In this document: piece after piece, positions 14,695-18,542 of the stretch
How the letters are laid out: every line of letters begins with the position of its first letter
How positions within the stretch are numbered: the first letter of the stretch is position 1
Source of the DNA: JBHGBM01 sp041946965
GTDB lineage: Bacteria > Acidobacteriota > Terriglobia > Bryobacterales > Bryobacteraceae
Length of the DNA stretch: 18,542 bases
Direction: 5' to 3'
Assembly: GCA_041946965.1 (NCBI GenBank)
Contig: JBHGBM010000100.1
Coordinates: 1-18,542 of the forward strand
The notes under the pieces: model-generated
Database searches by the model: none
Seen by the model: the letters and a program-made list of their open reading frames with translations, nothing else
Told to the model about the DNA's origin: nothing
Position numbers and translations under genes: made by a program

Positions 14695-15856
14695 ATGCCC
14701 CTCTGGCTGAACCGCAACGTGATCGGAATGACTATCACCAGTTTCTGCGCGGACGTGGGGTACGAAATGGTCACCGCGGTTCTGCCGGGCTTCCTGACCG
14801 CGATCCGCGTGCCGGCGCTGGCGCTGGGGTGGATCGAAGGCGCGGCCGACGCGCTTTCCAGTTTCGTGAAGCTGAGCGCGGGCTGGTACTCGGACCGCAT
14901 CGGCCACCGCAAGGGCATCGTCGCCATCGGGTACTTTCTGTCCGGCACGGCCCTGGCGGTGTTCGCTCTCGCGGTCTCCTGGCCGCTGGTGTTGGCCGGG
15001 AGGCTGCGTGGTTCGGCAAGGGCATCCGCGGCCCGCTGCGCGACGCGCTGCTTTCGGAATCGGTGGCCCCGGAGGTGCGCGGCAAGGTGTTCGGGTTTCA
15101 CCGCGCCGGCGACACCGTGGGCGCGGTGCTCGGCCCCCTGACCGGCGTGGGGCTGCTGGGTGTGCTCGCGCGCCCCGCCCCGGATGCCCCGTTTCGCGGC
15201 ATCTTTGTCATCTCGCTGATTCCCGGCCTGATCGCCGTAGCATCCATCCTGGTGCTGGTGCGCGAGACGCGGCGGCCCGCCAACCGCGGCCTGCGCTTCT
15301 GGCCGTCCGTGCGGGACTTGCCGCGCCCCTACCTCTGCTTCGTCACCGTCTGGCGCCGGAGTACGGCATGGTGCGCGCGGCACAACTGGGCGCGCTGCTC
15401 TACGTGCTGCGCAACGCGCTCTACGCCGCGGCCTCCTTCCCCGTGGGCTCCGCAGCGGACCGTATGGACAAGCAGACCCTGCTGTCCTGGGGTTACGCGC
15501 TGGGGGCGGCCACGGGGATCGCCACCGCCTGGGTGTTCGCGTCCGGGGTGGCTGGCCTCGCGCCGCTGGCCGTCATCTTTTCCCTGGCGGGCGTGTACAT
15601 CGCCGTGGAAGATACGCTGGAAGGCGCCATCCCCGCCGACCTGGTGGCGAGCGAATCGCGCGGCACAGCCTACGGCCTCATGGGGTCGGTGAACGGAATC
15701 GGCGACCTGGTGGCCAGCGCGCTGGTCGGGACCCTGTGGACCGCGGCTTCACCGGTTTCCGCCTTTATGGCCGCGGCCGCGTTGATGGCGCTCGGGGCGG
15801 CGCTGGTCCTGTGGAACCGCGGCGTTACCGCGGGAAACGGTCCGGATTGTTCGTAA
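14695..15856 (+). pseudogene. MFS transporter, broken by two frame changes
   Basis: Three frames together encode one major facilitator protein. Frame one from ATG 14695 covers helices 1-4 (GWIEGAADALSSFVKLSAGW, then SDRIGHRKG, to WPLVLAGR). It changes at about 15001-15009 to the next frame (AAWFGKGIRGPLRDALLSE, then VRGKVFGFHRAGDTVGA, to ILVLVRETRRP). A second change at about 15345-15360 leads to the last frame (PEYGMVRAAQLGALLYVLRN, then SFPVGSAADRMDKQ, to the stop TAA 15854-15856). Both are minus-one shifts. At the second one a helix also seems shortened, since PYLCFVTV joins RLAPEYG almost directly, so more than one base may be lost. A, R and G motifs of MFS are otherwise well kept, so decay is recent or the assembly is wrong. 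The 3' end overlaps the convergent gene by 32 nt. Confidence 0.8.
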
Positions 15857-16673
15857 ACAGCGCGTCGACACCGAGTTTCAGGAAGCGCGCCATTTCATCG
15901 CGGTCGCCTTCGAGCGTCCAGATGGTCACGCTGAGGCCCAGCCCGTGCGCGCGGGCCACCAGCGCCGGATCGTTGCGCACGATGCTCTTCTCCGGCCCGA
16001 TCCCAACCGCGAAGCGCCTCACCTCCCCCAGCGCCTCCACGGTGCTCCATTTCCCGGCGTCGCGCGCGCTGATGAGGAATACCTTGGGAAGCTTCGAGCC
16101 GAGCTGGTCCGTCATTTTCTTCAGGCTTTCCGCGCTGAAAGACTGAATTACCACGGGCGTACGCCAGTCCAGCCGGGCCTGGCGCAGCTCCTCCAGCACC
16201 AGCCGTTCCATGTCGAAACCGCGGCTGCCGTAAACCTCCGGCGCCTTCGTTTCCGGATAGATGCCCGCCTTGCCGCGAATCTCCGCGATGGCCTCCCGCC
16301 AGGTGGGGATGCGAGTGCCGCGGAAGCGTTCGCCGAACTTCGCGCCCGCGTCCAGGCGGCGGATCTGGGCGGCGGTGAAGTCGGAAACGTACCAGCGCCG
16401 CCGGCCGTTTTCCACGCGGTAGCCGTCCGGGAAGACCTCGGCGGCGTCCGTGGTGCGCTCGAGCGTAAGGTCGTGCAGGCACACCAGCACGCCATCCTTG
16501 GTGATTTGCAGGTCCTGCTCTACGTAATCGGCGCCCTGCTCGATCGCTAGCCGGTAAGCGGGCAAAGTGTTTTCGGGCGCGTAGGCGGAAGCCCCCCGAT
16601 GGGCAATCAGGGTGGGGCCGCGATACTGGGCTGCGGCCAGGGCCACGAGCAGCAGGACGAGCGTAGCGCGCAT
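15825..16673 (-). CDS. exported glycerophosphodiester phosphodiesterase (GDPD family)
   Basis: The 282-residue enzyme has a signal peptide (MRATLVLLLVALAAAQ). The GDPD catalytic set is complete: HRGAS (H25), PENT (E34), E52-x-D54 (YVEQDLQ) and LHD (H67). Late barrel strands are GIYPETKAP, VVIQSF and VTIWTLEG, and the end FTNNPDRF is typical. It hydrolyses glycerophosphodiesters, freeing glycerol-3-phosphate, probably in the periplasm. ATG 16673 is chosen because it begins a clean signal peptide; an in-frame TTG 24 bases upstream would put charged residues before it. A perfect TATAAT lies just upstream, suggesting a leaderless message. It overlaps the broken MFS gene at its 3' end. Confidence 0.92.
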   Translation of the reverse strand: MRATLVLLLVALAAAQYRGPTLIAHRGASAYAPENTLPAYRLAIEQGADYVEQDLQITKDGVLVCLHDLTLERTTDAAEVFPDGYRVENGRRRWYVSDFTAAQIRRLDAGAKFGERFRGTRIPTWREAIAEIRGKAGIYPETKAPEVYGSRGFDMERLVLEELRQARLDWRTPVVIQSFSAESLKKMTDQLGSKLPKVFLISARDAGKWSTVEALGEVRRFAVGIGPEKSIVRNDPALVARAHGLGLSVTIWTLEGDRDEMARFLKLGVDALFTNNPDRFPR

Positions 16674-16680
16674 CGCCCGA

Positions 16681-16686
16681 ATTATA
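16681..16686 (-). promoter_or_regulatory. consensus -10 box (TATAAT) for the GDPD gene
   Basis: Read on the minus strand, TATAAT sits 7 bases before ATG 16673, so transcription would begin at or next to the ATG, giving a leaderless mRNA. No Shine-Dalgarno is present between the box and the ATG, which agrees with that reading. I find no -35 match 16-18 bp upstream. Confidence 0.4.
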
Positions 16687-16709
16687 ATGCGGCACAATGG
16701 CTGGGTGGG

Positions 16710-16727
16710 GCAGGCTTTACAGCCTGC
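16710..16727. repeat. REP-like palindrome GCAGGCT-TTAC-AGCCTGC
   Basis: A perfect 7-bp inverted repeat with a 4-nt loop lies in the 75-bp gap between the RsbRD-like gene and the GDPD gene, flanked by GGTGGG on the left and GGAG on the right. Neither side has a directly adjoining T-run, so it is a poor intrinsic terminator. Its form resembles the dispersed extragenic palindromes (REP-type) that I recall from Solibacter-like genomes. Only one copy is present in this window, so dispersion cannot be shown here. Confidence 0.45.
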
Positions 16728-16748
16728 GGAGCAGATTTTTCAGCGGCC

Positions 16749-17198
16749 TCACGCGTAGCGAACGGCCCTCCGCAGCGCCGCTTCGTAGCCACGGACCAGC
16801 TCATAGACGAGCAGGTCGAAAAAGCGCACCACGCGGTTCTCCAACTCCTCTTCGGCATAGAGCTGCATGGTGTCCTCCGGCATCACTAACTCGTGCAGCA
16901 GGTCGATGATCACGTCCTTCATGACCTGGAAACGGAGTACCGCCTCGTGCAGCGGCACCGACTCTTCAAAGCGCTCCTCGCCCGCCAGGTGAAAACGGCG
17001 CCTGACCTCGGCCTCGCTACCCGTATCCAGCCAGGCAATCAGGCTCTCCAGTATCAGACCGCACCAATCGTGCAGCTCGGCATCGGAACGCTGTCCCAGG
17101 ACCTCGAAGTCCGGATGGCGGCGGATCCGCCGGACGGCGCGAGCGTTCACCACATCGCTGTGGTTCTGAATGGTTTGCACCAGTCTTCCCGACAGCAT
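16749..17198 (-). CDS. RsbRD N-terminal-domain-like helical protein (149 aa)
   Basis: The 149-residue protein is all helix with no signal or membrane segment. The order is LVQTIQNHSD, a middle LHDWCGLILESLIAWLDTG, FHLAGEERFEESVPLHEAVL, then FQVMKDVIIDLLHELV and a final pair of helices. It resembles the RsbRD N-terminal domain (four-helix sensor part of stressosome and kinase proteins), here standing alone without a STAS or kinase domain. That match is from recall and moderate. A strong Shine-Dalgarno, GGGAGGGG, precedes ATG 17198. It could sense a signal for the general stress response or serve as a partner of a separate STAS protein. No partner gene is near. Confidence 0.6.
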   Translation of the reverse strand: MLSGRLVQTIQNHSDVVNARAVRRIRRHPDFEVLGQRSDAELHDWCGLILESLIAWLDTGSEAEVRRRFHLAGEERFEESVPLHEAVLRFQVMKDVIIDLLHELVMPEDTMQLYAEEELENRVVRFFDLLVYELVRGYEAALRRAVRYA

Positions 17199-17382
17199 AA
17201 CCCCTCCCTTGGTGGGGCTATTTCACCCAGCTTGCGCCAAATTACGCGCCCCGCCTGACCCTCATTATCCCAAACGGCAGGATGTAATCCACAAAGTGTT
17301 GTGTTTTCAGTAACGCAACTATGGAACGGCTCATGCACTCGCCCCGGGGTCCGGAAGAGGTCCGGAAAAGGAGGTGTGTAAC
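17199..17382 (+). promoter_or_regulatory. citrate synthase leader with an 11-bp direct repeat and strong ribosome binding site
   Basis: This 184-bp spacer separates the divergent RsbRD-like gene and citrate synthase. GGTCCGGAA occurs at 17348-17356 and again at 17359-17367, an 11-bp period (about one helical turn), directly before AGGAGG (17369-17374), the ribosome binding site for GTG 17383. I see no confident -35/-10 pair; TTGTGT near 17298 is only a weak -35 candidate. Apart from this and the RsbRD-like gene's own ribosome binding site I see nothing else in the spacer. Confidence 0.45.
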
Positions 17383-18542
17383 GTGGAGAACAACCAGACC
17401 CTCACCATAACCGATAACCGCAACGGTAAGTCGTATACCGTGCCGATCACCCGGGGGACGATCCGGGCCATGGACCTGCGACAGATCAAGGAGAGCGCGG
17501 ACGATTTCGGCCTGATGACCTATGACCCCGCCTTCATGAATACGGCTTCTTGCCAGAGCGCCATCACGTACCTGGATGGCGACCGCGGCGTGCTGCGGTA
17601 CCGCGGTTACCCCATCGAGCAACTCGCCGAGAACTGCTCGTTCCTGGAAGTGGCATACCTGCTGCTGAACGGCGAACTGCCGGACGCCGGCCAACTCAAG
17701 GACTGGGTGAACCTGATCACGGTCCACACCATGGTCCACGAGAACATCAAGAAGTTCATGGACGGCTTCCATTACGACGCGCACCCCATGGGGATGCTGA
17801 TCAGCGCGGTGGCGGCGCTTTCCACGTTCTACCCGGAAGCCCGCAACATCCATGACCGCAAGGTGCGCGACCTGGAAACCGTGCGGCTTATCGCCAAGAT
17901 GCCGACGCTCGCCGCGCTTTCCTACCGGCACAGCCTCGGGCTGCCGTACGTGTATCCCGACAACACGCTCAGCTACACGGAGAACTTCATGGGCATGTTG
18001 TGGAAGATGGCGGAGCCGAAGTACCAGCCCAACGCGGTGCTCGCCCGGGCGCTCGACGTGCTGTTCATCCTGCACGCGGATCACGAGCAGAACTGCTCCA
18101 CCAACACCATGCGCGCCGTGGGCAGTTCCTTTGCGGACCCTTACTCGACCACCGCGGCGGCCATCGCGGCGCTCTCCGGGCCCCTGCACGGCGGCGCCAA
18201 TGAGGAAGTGCTGCGCATGCTCGACCAGATCGGCTCGGTGGAGAACATCCCGGGCTACGTCGAGCAGGTCAAGGCCGGCAAGTTCCGCCTCATGGGTTTC
18301 GGCCACCGCGTCTACAAGAACTACGATCCGCGCGCCCGCATCATCAAGCGCATCGCCGACGAAGTGTTCGAAGTGACCGGACGCAACCCCAAACTGGATA
18401 TCGCCCTCGAGCTCGAGCGTATTGCGCTTTCCGACGAGTACTTCATCAAGCGCAAGCTTTACCCGAACGTGGATTTCTACTCCGGCATCATCTACCAGGC
18501 CATGGGGTTCACGCCGGACATGTTCACCGTGCTGTTCGCCAT
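17383..18542 (+). CDS. gltA: citrate synthase (3' end beyond the window)
   Basis: The frame from GTG 17383 is open to the window edge (386 full codons). The enzyme condenses acetyl-CoA and oxaloacetate to citrate at the start of the TCA cycle. It shows the N-terminal small domain of the bacterial GltA type (TYDPAFMNTASCQSAITYLD, then RGYPIEQLAE). The active-site residues are H269 (GPLHGGANE), H308 (GFGHRVYK) and D364 (NVDFYSG), at almost the same numbers as in E. coli GltA, together with LHADHEQNCST (H231, H234). About 40-50 residues should be missing at the C-terminus. GTG is chosen because AGGAGG lies 8 bases upstream. The gene is divergent from the RsbRD-like gene. Confidence 0.95.
   Translation, partial: MENNQTLTITDNRNGKSYTVPITRGTIRAMDLRQIKESADDFGLMTYDPAFMNTASCQSAITYLDGDRGVLRYRGYPIEQLAENCSFLEVAYLLLNGELPDAGQLKDWVNLITVHTMVHENIKKFMDGFHYDAHPMGMLISAVAALSTFYPEARNIHDRKVRDLETVRLIAKMPTLAALSYRHSLGLPYVYPDNTLSYTENFMGMLWKMAEPKYQPNAVLARALDVLFILHADHEQNCSTNTMRAVGSSFADPYSTTAAAIAALSGPLHGGANEEVLRMLDQIGSVENIPGYVEQVKAGKFRLMGFGHRVYKNYDPRARIIKRIADEVFEVTGRNPKLDIALELERIALSDEYFIKRKLYPNVDFYSGIIYQAMGFTPDMFTVLFA

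Noticed and set aside
16710..16740. GCAGGCT hairpin with a later TTTTT as a plus-strand terminator
   Set aside because: The T-run begins 8 bases after the stem, and no plus-strand gene ends nearby (the broken MFS gene stops about 850 bases earlier).
16697..16909. Small plus-strand ORFs in and beyond the gap after GDPD
   Set aside because: They run over the REP-like palindrome and antisense to the RsbRD-like gene, with no ribosome binding site or homology; such frames are commonly spurious over palindromic repeats.

Overview
The window is GC-rich, densely packed bacterial chromosome with short or overlapping gene junctions. The gene content points to a diderm: an MlaFED-type lipid transporter, many Tat-type or Sec-type signal peptides, and small secreted proteins of unknown family. 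The style (TTG/GTG starts, an HpnK-like deacetylase, a hydrolase related to sulfatases, a thioredoxin reductase with GSGCAG in its FAD loop) suggests an Acidobacteriota member of the Solibacter/Bryobacter kind. That placement is an inference from protein flavour; no rRNA is present. I see no tRNA, rRNA, CRISPR array, transposase or phage gene, and no gene-free stretch over 300 bases.

Layout. Positions 1-3035 (+): the 3' end of glycine dehydrogenase subunit 2, an overlapping GT-C type membrane glycosyltransferase, then two small secreted proteins of unknown function. Positions 2971-5426 (-): a short-chain dehydrogenase whose stop overlaps the start of an unusual ORF. That ORF joins a response-regulator receiver domain, without a stop, to what looks like a signal peptide and a ~410-residue exported domain. 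Positions 5454-7942 (+): a Tat-exported sulfatase-superfamily hydrolase with Thr at the nucleophile position, followed 2 nt later by a five-bladed beta-propeller glycosidase-like protein. Positions 7950-12319 (-): a five-gene run, mlaE-mlaF-mlaD-hpnK-TIM-barrel isomerase, probably for envelope lipid handling; the ATPase lacks the usual catalytic Glu. Positions 12360-13307 (+): a P1-family aminopeptidase. Positions 13309-14628 (-): trxB then ridA. Positions 14695-15856 (+): an MFS transporter broken by two frame changes. Positions 15825-17198 (-): a glycerophosphodiester phosphodiesterase and an RsbRD-N-like protein. Positions 17383-18542 (+): citrate synthase, cut by the window end.

How they fit together. 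The clearest functional unit is the mla/hpnK operon: permease, ATPase and MCE substrate-binding protein are translationally coupled to a carbohydrate deacetylase of the hopanoid-associated type. This suggests transport or remodelling of an outer-membrane lipid. The hydrolase plus beta-propeller pair looks like a small exported glycan- or ester-degrading operon. The rest is housekeeping (glycine cleavage, redox, imine detoxification, TCA cycle entry). The points that most deserve a second look are the receiver/signal-peptide fusion, the Thr-type hydrolase, the Ser-for-Glu ATPase and the degraded MFS gene.
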